Made by a program: the position numbers and the translations under genes
NCBI GenBank assembly: GCA_020718315.1
Contig: DYSK01000051.1
Location: 1 to 13,170 of the forward strand
Reading direction: 5' to 3'
DNA length: 13,170 nt
Source of the DNA: Draconibacterium orientale
Lineage (GTDB): Bacteria; Bacteroidota; Bacteroidia; Bacteroidales; UBA12170
In this document: positions 7,513 through 13,170 of the stretch, piece by piece
How the letters are laid out: every line of letters starts with the position of its first letter
How positions within the stretch are numbered: position 1 is the stretch's first letter
The notes under the pieces: model-generated
Database searches by the model: none
The model's input: the letters and a program-made list of their open reading frames with translations, nothing else
What the model was told of the DNA's origin: nothing

Positions 7513-8046
7513 TTAGACTTCGCACGAATCGCCCATACAGTTTGGCTTTTCTTCGGGTTGTTTTAGAAGCTTTAATCGGATGGCCAGGAAATAAATCTTG
7601 CAGCCACCGCAAATCCCAAATGCAGTTTCAATAAATAGTAAGAAAAGACAAAACAGGCAAAGCATGCATACCGGACCAAAAAACGCCACATCGCCCAGCA
7701 AAAAGAGCGACAAAGTAAAAATTACGGTGGCCAACAATAAACCTAAACTCCATGCAAATTTTTTCTGAATCGCTCCAATAGGCAAAGAAGCTTGATTACG
7801 TACCATCATTTTCCCAAACAAAAGTGTAGGCGAAAATTTTGGATTCACAAACAGTCCGACGCCAAAATTTAAAATCAAAAATCCTGAAATAAAAGGGATT
7901 ACACTAAAATTCTGCAAGATGAAACCATTGATAAATGCAATCAAACCAAGCAAAAACATCAAACCGGCACTGGCGCGCATGGCTCTTTCGTCCAAAACTT
8001 TATACCCTTTCCCTTCAATATACTCACCAAAACTAATTATCGACAT
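7513..8046 (-). CDS. DUF4395 domain membrane protein with cysteine pairs
   Basis: A 177-residue membrane protein that I recognise as DUF4395 by its DERAMRASAG-type start (19-28), the GFLILNFGVGLFVNPKFSP segment (55-73) and the cysteine motif GICGGCKIY (144-152). Function is unestablished for the family. Four hydrophobic spans are visible (about 26-45, 47-67, 98-118, 121-145). Cysteines are clustered: C127, C130 and C133 in or next to a membrane helix, C146 and C149 as C-x-x-C, and C170 and C176 near the C-terminus (CMGDSCEV). This suggests thiol redox chemistry or metal binding, but that is inference. The reading frame is open back to ATG 8097, yet a promoter (8071-8097) lies inside that extension and the family homology begins at ATG 8046, so 8046 is chosen. 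The extension would add 17 residues. Confidence 0.88.
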   Translation of the reverse strand: MSIISFGEYIEGKGYKVLDERAMRASAGLMFLLGLIAFINGFILQNFSVIPFISGFLILNFGVGLFVNPKFSPTLLFGKMMVRNQASLPIGAIQKKFAWSLGLLLATVIFTLSLFLLGDVAFFGPVCMLCLFCLFLLFIETAFGICGGCKIYFLAIRLKLLKQPEEKPNCMGDSCEV

Positions 8047-8070
8047 ATCTATATATAAATTTATTTTGGG

Positions 8071-8097
8071 CAAAAATAAAATTTTAACATATACCAA
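8071..8097 (-). promoter_or_regulatory. Probable promoter for the DUF4395 gene
   Basis: The minus strand carries TATTTTTG at 8078-8071, an exact TAnnTTTG -7 box. TTG lies at 8097-8095, 16 bases upstream, slightly closer than the usual spacing. The start of transcription would fall near 8065, leaving about 20 bases of AT-rich leader before ATG 8046. This excludes the upstream in-frame ATG at 8097 as the main start. Confidence 0.5.
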
Positions 8098-8214
8098 TTA
8101 TAAGCAGAATAGATATTGGGAAAAATATAACATTTCGACAAAATAATTTTTAATCCACGCAACCTTTTCACTCACTTCTGCATCATTAGAAGTAGAACAA
8201 TAAAAAACTGGATT

Positions 8215-8859
8215 ATGATAAAACAAAGCCTTTTTCTGCTTTTTGCACTGATTATGAGTTTTACATATACTCATGCACAATCGAACACAGACTTATTGCC
8301 AGACAAACAAACCAATATCACCGAACTGCAAACTGAATATAAACTTAATGGCGTATTCAATATTACAACTTTAGGGGTTTTAAGCGGATCTTCCCAAAAC
8401 AGACAATCTGCTCCTTTTTCGTTTCAGTCGCTTATGATGTATCAACTCGATCACAATATCGCTCTTGGTATTGGTATGGGAATTGAGTTTTTGGAAGAAA
8501 CCTATTTGCCAATAGTAGGTGACTTCAGGTATTATTTGCGAGGAAGCCGCTTTTCCCCTTTCGTTTTTGTGCAATCGGGCTACAGTTTGCCCACCGACAA
8601 AACGGCCAATGGAAACATCGTGTACGATTATTATTCAATTTGGCCGGGTTATTATCCTCAATATGAAGAAGTACAGCCACTCGGAGGTTTTATGATTAAC
8701 CCCGGTTTTGGAATTCGACATCTATTTCATGCTGATTTCGGTATGGAAATTTCATTTTCGTATCGCCATCAAAATCTCAATTACGATGCTCCTACAAATA
8801 CGCGCATCGAAGCAGATTACAATCGTTTAAATATTAGAATCGGTATCATATTTCAATAA
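8215..8859 (+). CDS. Outer-membrane beta-barrel protein (hypothetical)
   Basis: A 214-residue exported protein of unknown function. Residues 1-21 form a signal peptide (KQSLFLLFALIMSF core, cleavage probably at THA/Q). The mature part is rich in alternating polar/aromatic strands, for example VFNITTLGVLSG (47-58), ALGIGMGIEFLEE (83-95), VGDFRYYLRG (101-110), FSPFVFVQSGYS (113-124), GGFMINPGFGIRHLF (157-171), FGMEISFSYRHQNLNY (175-190) and RLNIRIGIIF (204-213). This pattern fits a small eight-strand-like barrel with short turns. The last residue is Q after a hydrophobic F, so the C-terminal signal is slightly atypical. It is first in a tight group: the LVIVD lipoprotein starts 11 bases after its stop. 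An inverted repeat (ACTTCT/AGAAGT, 8174-8193) lies about 20 bases before the ATG; no consensus -7 box was found. Barrel assignment is from strand pattern, not a named family. Confidence 0.8.
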   Translation: MIKQSLFLLFALIMSFTYTHAQSNTDLLPDKQTNITELQTEYKLNGVFNITTLGVLSGSSQNRQSAPFSFQSLMMYQLDHNIALGIGMGIEFLEETYLPIVGDFRYYLRGSRFSPFVFVQSGYSLPTDKTANGNIVYDYYSIWPGYYPQYEEVQPLGGFMINPGFGIRHLFHADFGMEISFSYRHQNLNYDAPTNTRIEADYNRLNIRIGIIFQ

Positions 8860-8870
8860 TTTTTAGCCCT

Positions 8871-10151
8871 ATGCAAAAAATATTAAACAGTGTAGTGATA
8901 GCACTACTTCTCTTTGCAAATTCTTCTTGTGAAGATAAAATTACCGAGATTTTTGTAGCGAATAGTCCTATTTATATGAGTTACGAAGATCTTGCCAAAG
9001 CAGTAAAACAATCTGCTCCCCGCAATCTAGAAAAACCCGGAAAAATATATTTCAAAGACAATTACATTTTTATTGTTGAAGAAAGAATGGGAATCCATAT
9101 TTTCGACAATTCAAATCCCTCCAGTCCACAAAACTTAAGTTTCGTCGAAATTCCCGGCGTTGTAGATATTGCCGTAAAAGGCGATGTGCTTTATGCCGAT
9201 TCTTACATCGATTTCATCGCTTTGAGCCTGACCAATCTCAACAATATTACCGAGCTGAAACGGATAAAAAACATTTTTCCTTATACTTTGCCTGCGTTCA
9301 ATGAAGATTATCCATTGGCACGCATCGACCAAGAAAAAGGCGTAGTTGTTGGTTGGGAAATAAAAACCATTCGTCAGGAAATAGAAAATCGTTATTACCC
9401 GATTTATTGGGAAGCAAGTCTTTTGCTCGACGGAAGTAGTTCAGCATATTCGAATACCGCCGGAATATCGGGAAGTGGCTTTGGCATTGGTGGTTCGTTG
9501 GCAAGATTTGGAATAAGCGGAAACACACTCTATACGGTTGACAACATGAACCTCCATGTCTTTGATGTTACAACGGCCTCAAATCCTGTTTTTTATGGCG
9601 ATTTTTATGCCGGTTGGGCTATCGAAACCTTGTTTATTTCGGGAAATAAAATTTTCTTAGGGACTCAAAACGGCGTGAATATTTATGATATTTCGATTCC
9701 AAGATATCCGCAATATTTAAGTCAGTTTTGGCATGTAACCGGCTGCGATCCGGTGGTTGTAGCCGACACATTGGCTTATGTTACTTTGCGAGGTGGAAAT
9801 TGGTGCGGAAATACTATCTCCCGTTTAGATGTTATTTCCATTGCCGATGCTCGTTCACCCAAATTACTTGCAACCTGCGCAATGAACGAGCCTTATGGTT
9901 TGGGAATCTTCGATAAAACGCTGTTTGTTTGTGACGGAGCAGCCGGTTTGAAAATTTACAATGTAACGAATCCGCTTCAAGTAGAACAAAACTTACTTGC
10001 CAATTTCCCTGGCATAGTAGCTTACGATGTCATTCCGCTAGATGGATTTCTATTTATGATTGCCGAAGATGGATTTTATCAGTACAATTACGACAATCTG
10101 AATGCTATTCAGTTAATAAGTAAGATTCCCGTTTCTCCATCGAATAAATAA
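8871..10151 (+). CDS. LVIVD-repeat surface/periplasmic lipoprotein
   Basis: A 426-residue lipoprotein. The signal peptide ends in ANSSC, with Cys20 as lipidation site. The rest is a series of about 40-residue beta-rich LVIVD-type repeats that should form a propeller. Examples are GKIYFKDNYIFIVEERMGIHIFD starting near 58, a VVDIAVKGDVLYADSY unit near 97, FGISGNTLYTVDNMNLHVFDV from about 213, a LFISGNKIFLGTQNGVNIYDIS unit near 249, LGIFDKTLFVCDGAAGLKIYNV near 345, and a final GFLFMIAEDGFYQYNY unit near 396. Each carries the characteristic nGi-x-i-y/fD pattern followed by a P (NPSSP, ASNP, IPRYP, ARSP). Such proteins are presumed binding scaffolds; no enzymatic motif is seen. A low-similarity insert lies at about 160-205. 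It sits 11 bases after the barrel gene and is followed within 10 bases by the small lipoprotein gene, so the three are almost certainly one transcript. Substrate or partner is unknown. Confidence 0.85.
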   Translation: MQKILNSVVIALLLFANSSCEDKITEIFVANSPIYMSYEDLAKAVKQSAPRNLEKPGKIYFKDNYIFIVEERMGIHIFDNSNPSSPQNLSFVEIPGVVDIAVKGDVLYADSYIDFIALSLTNLNNITELKRIKNIFPYTLPAFNEDYPLARIDQEKGVVVGWEIKTIRQEIENRYYPIYWEASLLLDGSSSAYSNTAGISGSGFGIGGSLARFGISGNTLYTVDNMNLHVFDVTTASNPVFYGDFYAGWAIETLFISGNKIFLGTQNGVNIYDISIPRYPQYLSQFWHVTGCDPVVVADTLAYVTLRGGNWCGNTISRLDVISIADARSPKLLATCAMNEPYGLGIFDKTLFVCDGAAGLKIYNVTNPLQVEQNLLANFPGIVAYDVIPLDGFLFMIAEDGFYQYNYDNLNAIQLISKIPVSPSNK

Positions 10152-10161
10152 TTTGAAAACT

Positions 10162-10521
10162 ATGATGACCTTTCGAATGCTCGCTCTTTCTGGTTTTCTT
10201 TTGTTTCTTACTTCTTGCGATAAATTGGAACTGGCAGTTGAAGTCCCTTCTTGTATCGAAGCTGAAATAAGAAAAATCCAAAATGAAGAAGTAAGAAATC
10301 CGGCTGCTCAAGTATGGAAATGGGAAGTTGATGAAAATGTTTATTACTATATCAGTTCCGATTGTTGCGACCAATACAACTATTTATATGATGAAGCGTG
10401 CAATGTAGTTTGTGCTCCCGATGGAGGTTTCAGTGGAAATGGCGACGGAAATTGTTCAATTTTTTCAGGAGAAATAAAATACACCCTGGTTTGGGAAGAC
10501 GTACGGAAAAGCAAAAAATAA
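10162..10521 (+). CDS. Small cysteine-rich lipoprotein (DUF6970-like)
   Basis: A 119-residue lipoprotein with a clear signal peptide and lipobox (FLLFLTSC, Cys19). The mature domain contains six further cysteines (C31, C68, C69, C80, C84, C98). Its core is VYYYISSDCCDQYNYLYD followed by ACNVVCAPDGGFSGNGDG and NC. I associate this C-C-D-Q ... LYD ... C ... C-x-PDGG-x-x-GxGDG-x-C arrangement with a small uncharacterised Bacteroidota family (I believe DUF6970); its function is unknown. The even cysteine number suggests three disulfides in the periplasm or at the cell surface. The frame is open to TTG 10153, one base after the preceding stop, but ATG 10162 (or 10165) is a more usual start and still gives a good signal peptide. 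It is the last gene of the barrel-LVIVD-lipoprotein group, followed by 77 bases containing the promoter of the sigma factor gene. Confidence 0.78.
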   Translation: MMTFRMLALSGFLLFLTSCDKLELAVEVPSCIEAEIRKIQNEEVRNPAAQVWKWEVDENVYYYISSDCCDQYNYLYDEACNVVCAPDGGFSGNGDGNCSIFSGEIKYTLVWEDVRKSKK

Positions 10522-10561
10522 GCTGCTGATGTACAACTATTTCGGTTTCTCGACTAATTCG

Positions 10562-10569
10562 TATCTTTG
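10562..10569 (+). promoter_or_regulatory. -7 box of promoter for the sigma factor operon
   Basis: TATCTTTG is an exact match to the Bacteroidota -7 consensus TAnnTTTG. The -33 region is weak (TTTCGG around 10540-10545, 18 bases or so upstream, instead of TTTG). Transcription should begin near 10576, about 23 bases before GTG 10599. The sigma gene therefore appears separately transcribed from the upstream lipoprotein group, and from a housekeeping-type promoter. Confidence 0.55.
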
Positions 10570-10598
10570 ACATGCTTATCAAATTGCAAACATAGCCG

Positions 10599-11156
10599 GT
10601 GGAAGAGAATTATTTGAAGGAAATAATAGATGGATGCAAAAAGGGAAAAAGGAAATCTCAGGAATTGCTTTATCATCAATTTGCTGCCAAAATGTTTGCT
10701 GTTTGTCTTTATTATGCCGGAAACAAAACCGAAGCGGAAGATTTTTTACAAAGTGGATTTATTAAAGTATTTGAAAATATAAAACAATATCAAGAAAAAG
10801 GAATTTTTGAAGCTTGGCTTAGGAAAATATTTATGCATACAGCATTGACAAAATACAGAGAGAAAAAACTCATGCTCCTTCCCGATTATAAAGAAACGGA
10901 GTATCTTTTGGATTCGAATCAAGAAGATGTGTTGAGCAAAATTTCCACAAACGATTTACTCTGTCTTATTCAGCAACTTCCACCGGCTTATCGTTTAGTA
11001 TTCAATCTGTATGCTATTGAAGGCTATTCGCATAGAGAAATAGCCGAAATGCTTGGCCTACAAGAAGGAACATCGAAATCAAATTTATCGCGAGCGCGTC
11101 AGATTCTACAACAAAAATTAGCCGGCCAATTTGAAATTAGCACAAAAAAAGGATGA
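10599..11156 (+). CDS. ECF RNA polymerase sigma factor
   Basis: A 185-residue extracytoplasmic-function sigma-70 factor that directs RNA polymerase to specific promoters. Region 2 spans about residues 22-90 (LLYHQFAAKMFAVCLYYAG, EAEDFLQSGFIKVFENI, FEAWLRKIFMHTALTKYR). Region 4 spans about 117-175 (LIQQLPPAYRLVFNLYAIEGYSH, REIAEMLGLQEGTSKSNLSRAR). The FEAWLRKI and EGYSHREIAEMLG signatures are typical of Bacteroidota ECF factors. Length is normal and no regions are missing. The start is GTG 10599: an in-frame TAG lies at 10593-10595, only three bases before, so no upstream start is possible, and the MEENYLKEIIDGCKKG beginning matches the family. No Shine-Dalgarno is present. Its stop overlaps the ATG of the next gene by four bases (ATGA), implying translational coupling with the anti-sigma-like barrel protein. 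Target promoters are unknown. Confidence 0.95.
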   Translation: MEENYLKEIIDGCKKGKRKSQELLYHQFAAKMFAVCLYYAGNKTEAEDFLQSGFIKVFENIKQYQEKGIFEAWLRKIFMHTALTKYREKKLMLLPDYKETEYLLDSNQEDVLSKISTNDLLCLIQQLPPAYRLVFNLYAIEGYSHREIAEMLGLQEGTSKSNLSRARQILQQKLAGQFEISTKKG

Positions 11157-12565
11157 ATCAAGATCAAAAACACATCGACAATCAAATCAGCAAAAAGCTG
11201 CTTCAAGCGGAAGTAATTCCGCCCGCCTCCGTTTGGTTGGGAATTGAAAAAGCTTTGGCAGAAAAGAAACGAAAAGCAGTGATTCTGCTTTATCGCCGAC
11301 TTGGCTATGCTGCTGCTTTTTTGCTTTTCGGATTTGTGAGTTATTATTTTATTCGTTCCAATTCGGAAATCAATACGCTCAATCCGAAACGAACTCAACA
11401 AATTGTTGGCAATACTGATTTAATTAAAATAGATTCCATTTCGCGTCCGGAATTGTTGACTTATGAACAACAGAAGGAAAATCCATCAGAAAAATCCAAA
11501 TCAAATAGAGCGAAATCTGTTCATAATGAGAATATTGCTACTGTTGCCACAAATGGTTTGGAAAATACGGTAATGCCCAATGCGTTTGTCGAGCAAACTG
11601 CCCACCCGAAATCATTGGAAATGAATATTGGAAGAACAATCACCGAATCAATAGCCTTGCACAAACCCTTACAAACGATTGATTTGACATCTATGTATAA
11701 ATCAAATTTTAATGTGTTGAGTTTTCTGAGGGCCTATAGTTTCCGGCGAGCCTATGAATTGGATCAACAAACCGATCTTCTTGCCGAAAACAAGACTTTC
11801 GCAAACAATCAATCTTGGAAACTAGGTTTGGCATTTTCTCCTACAAATGTTAGTAGGAGTTCAGGGTTTTCGACGCGCGAATATGGTGCTTTGTATGCCG
11901 ATGCATCCGTTCCAACCGAAACAATTGCGTCGGTAGTAAGCGAAAAAGACATACCCGCTTATTCAGGTGGTCTTAATTTAGAATTTCAAATCAGCGAAAG
12001 ATTGAGCTTACAATCCGGGGTTTATTATTTGCGACAAGGGCAGCTTATCGAAAATTTTAGTGTGATCGAAAATTCCGCCAATTCTGCCAATAGCACCAAC
12101 TCCTATTTTGGAAATATCTCCATAACCAATACAAGTCTTTTGAGTGGAGAAGCTCCCTTGTCGGATTATCTTCAATTGAACGATGCTGTTTCGTATTCCC
12201 GATTTGATGCGGATCTTTTGCAACGATTTGAACTTTTAGAAATACCACTTATAGCCTCTTATAAACTCATCGACAGAAAATTTTCTTTTTCATTGGCCGC
12301 CGGATTGAATCAAGGTGTTGTGATTGGAAACCAAGTGTATTTATCCAATTATACATCCCAACCAATTGGAACAACAGAAGATTTGAATCGCTTCATTTAC
12401 AAAAGCGTTTTTGGCTTTTCGTTTGAATATCCGCTTGCGCGAAAACTCTATTTCAACCTGAGTCCTACACTCAAATATCAGTTGAATAATTTTAATAAAA
12501 AAGCCATTGAGCCCGAACATCTGCGCTATTACGAATTTAAAGCCGGAGTAAGCTATCGGTTTTAA
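11153..12565 (+). CDS. Anti-sigma-like / outer-membrane beta-barrel fusion protein
   Basis: A 470-residue protein coupled to the sigma factor gene by an ATGA overlap. Residues 1-43 are a charged cytoplasmic segment with the motif IPPASVWLGIEKAL (22-35), a pattern seen at the start of proteins encoded just after Bacteroidota ECF sigma genes and suggestive of sigma binding. Residues about 44-67 form a single transmembrane helix (LGYAAAFLLFGFVSYYF). Residues about 70-215 are a low-complexity polar linker. Residues about 221-470 look like an outer-membrane beta-barrel: WKLGLAFSP, AYSGGLNLEFQI, LSLQSGVYYLRQG, LLEIPLIASYKL, KFSFSLAAGLNQGVVIG, KLYFNLSPTLKYQL, and a terminal GVSYRF ending in aromatic F as in BAM substrates. 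There is no cleavable signal peptide. If both membrane parts insert, the chain would span the envelope and could signal from the surface to the sigma factor. The barrel resembles PorT-like barrel families. Anti-sigma function is inferred from position and the N-terminal motif. Confidence 0.8.
   Translation: MNQDQKHIDNQISKKLLQAEVIPPASVWLGIEKALAEKKRKAVILLYRRLGYAAAFLLFGFVSYYFIRSNSEINTLNPKRTQQIVGNTDLIKIDSISRPELLTYEQQKENPSEKSKSNRAKSVHNENIATVATNGLENTVMPNAFVEQTAHPKSLEMNIGRTITESIALHKPLQTIDLTSMYKSNFNVLSFLRAYSFRRAYELDQQTDLLAENKTFANNQSWKLGLAFSPTNVSRSSGFSTREYGALYADASVPTETIASVVSEKDIPAYSGGLNLEFQISERLSLQSGVYYLRQGQLIENFSVIENSANSANSTNSYFGNISITNTSLLSGEAPLSDYLQLNDAVSYSRFDADLLQRFELLEIPLIASYKLIDRKFSFSLAAGLNQGVVIGNQVYLSNYTSQPIGTTEDLNRFIYKSVFGFSFEYPLARKLYFNLSPTLKYQLNNFNKKAIEPEHLRYYEFKAGVSYRF
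12071..12103 (+). repeat. Imperfect 9-base tandem repeat within the barrel gene
   Basis: Three and two-thirds degenerate copies of a 9-base unit (AATTCCGCC, AATTCTGCC, AATAGCACC, AACTCC) encode NSANSANSTNS, residues 307-317, probably in a surface or periplasmic loop of the barrel. The unit length keeps the frame, so copy-number change would alter loop length only. Confidence 0.55.
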
Positions 12566-12582
12566 ATTCTGTTCGGCACGGT

Positions 12583-13170
12583 CTATTCTTTCTTTTGAAT
12601 ATAATATCCCTCTCGCGAAAGCAAATGATCCAGATTTGCGATTCCAAAAACTACGATGGCTTGAACTATTGCAGTATGTTCTTGATATTCAGGAATACTT
12701 TTGTTGTACAAATCGCGTTCGGTATGCCAAATTTCGCCGTAGTCAAAATCGTAGCCTTTCGGATCGGCCGTTCCAAAAGCAAGTGTCGGGATTCCATTCA
12801 AAGCAAAATAAGCATGATCCGAACCGCCGGCAGTTGTCGGTTTTTCGCTTGGCTTCCGCTCACTGAGTTTAAAAGGAAAATCGGGATTGATATCATTTAA
12901 AGGTTCGCAAATTTTTTCCATGTCTTTGAGCATGGCAGAAGGAACGCTCAAGCTGTTGGCAACAGTGGGACCACCATCGCGATTGAAATAATTGGAAATC
13001 TTTCCCCATTTATCTTTGTGATTTTCGACCCAGCTTTTTGATCCTAACAAACCAAATTCTTCGCCAGCCCAAAGACAAACTAAAATTGTACGTTTTGGTT
13101 TCCCCCCGGCTTTCATGATCAATCGGGCGGCTTCCATGGCAGGCGTAACGCCTGATCCATCATCTACACC
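12583..13170 (-). CDS. M28 family zinc metallopeptidase (aminopeptidase), C-terminal part, truncated by window edge
   Basis: The C-terminal 195 residues of an M28-family exopeptidase, usually a secreted two-zinc aminopeptidase or carboxypeptidase that trims peptides. The frame is open to the right edge, so the ATG at 13137 is internal, not the start. Reading from the edge, GVDDGSGVTPAMEAARLI supplies the bridging aspartate. WAGEEFGLLGS supplies the catalytic and metal-binding glutamate pair, and YFNRDGGP a further metal aspartate. GGSDHAYFALNGIPTLAFG holds the last histidine ligand, and IWHTERDLYNKSIPEYQEHTA is the typical family ending. All ligands in the visible part are intact; the first histidine (HxD) would lie outside the window. 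It converges with the sigma/barrel operon, with only 17 bases between stop codons and no evident hairpin terminator. Family membership is very secure; substrate preference is not determinable. Confidence 0.93.
   Translation of the reverse strand, partial: GVDDGSGVTPAMEAARLIMKAGGKPKRTILVCLWAGEEFGLLGSKSWVENHKDKWGKISNYFNRDGGPTVANSLSVPSAMLKDMEKICEPLNDINPDFPFKLSERKPSEKPTTAGGSDHAYFALNGIPTLAFGTADPKGYDFDYGEIWHTERDLYNKSIPEYQEHTAIVQAIVVFGIANLDHLLSREGYYIQKKE

Noticed and set aside
8098..8280. 60-codon minus-strand frame ahead of the DUF4395 gene
   Set aside because: Overlaps the barrel-protein signal peptide region antisense, and shows no domain or export signal.
10153..10161. TTG 10153 as the start of the small cysteine-rich lipoprotein
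   Set aside because: ATG 10162 is three codons downstream, gives an equally good lipoprotein signal peptide and is a more common start; TTG cannot be fully excluded.
12595..12900. 101-codon plus-strand frame at the right end
   Set aside because: Antisense to the M28 peptidase, whose catalytic motifs are unmistakable.
13135..13137. ATG at 13137 as the start of the M28 gene
   Set aside because: The frame continues to the window edge and encodes GVDDGSG, an essential M28 motif, so the gene simply extends beyond the window.
1..13170. Mobile elements, CRISPR arrays, tRNA or rRNA genes
   Set aside because: No transposase or integrase, no regularly spaced repeats, and no tRNA- or rRNA-like sequence was seen on either strand.

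Overview
The window reads as an AT-rich chromosomal segment of a member of the Bacteroidota. The evidence is a SusC/RagA-type TonB-dependent receptor start, a signal-peptide-bearing one-component propeller/Y_Y_Y/HTH regulator, lipoproteins, an ECF sigma factor paired with a barrel-type anti-sigma-like protein, and promoters of the TTTG-N~19-TAnnTTTG type. Shine-Dalgarno sequences are essentially absent before the genes. I cannot resolve it below phylum.

Layout. (1) Positions 1-3484, minus strand: a large transmembrane regulator (707-3484) followed downstream by the N-terminus of a SusC-like receptor (1-420, cut by the window edge). This looks like the regulatory edge of a glycan or nutrient uptake locus lying to the left. 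(2) 3485-3832: a 348-base divergent intergenic region. (3) 3833-6775, plus strand: a periplasmic metallophosphatase/5'-nucleotidase, then a secreted MEMO-family protein. The MEMO lipoprotein signal sequence (from 5674) is out of frame with its body by one base. (4) 6812-8046, minus strand: a DedA membrane protein and a DUF4395 membrane protein, each with a recognisable promoter. (5) 8215-10521, plus strand: a tight three-gene group encoding an outer-membrane beta-barrel protein, an LVIVD-repeat lipoprotein and a small cysteine-rich lipoprotein. (6) 10599-12565: an ECF sigma factor with its own promoter, overlapping by 4 bases a protein that joins an anti-sigma-like cytoplasmic N-terminus, one membrane helix and a C-terminal outer-membrane barrel. 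(7) 12583-13170, minus strand: the C-terminal part of a secreted M28 zinc aminopeptidase, cut by the right edge.

How they may work together. The regulator probably controls the SusC locus. The sigma/barrel pair is a plausible envelope-sensing switch, and the adjacent envelope operon is the first candidate target, although its own promoter was not identified. The nucleotidase and M28 peptidase fit scavenging of nucleotides and peptides in the periplasm. The most unusual items are the sigma/barrel fusion module and the one-base disruption of the MEMO signal peptide. Neither amounts to a proven new system.
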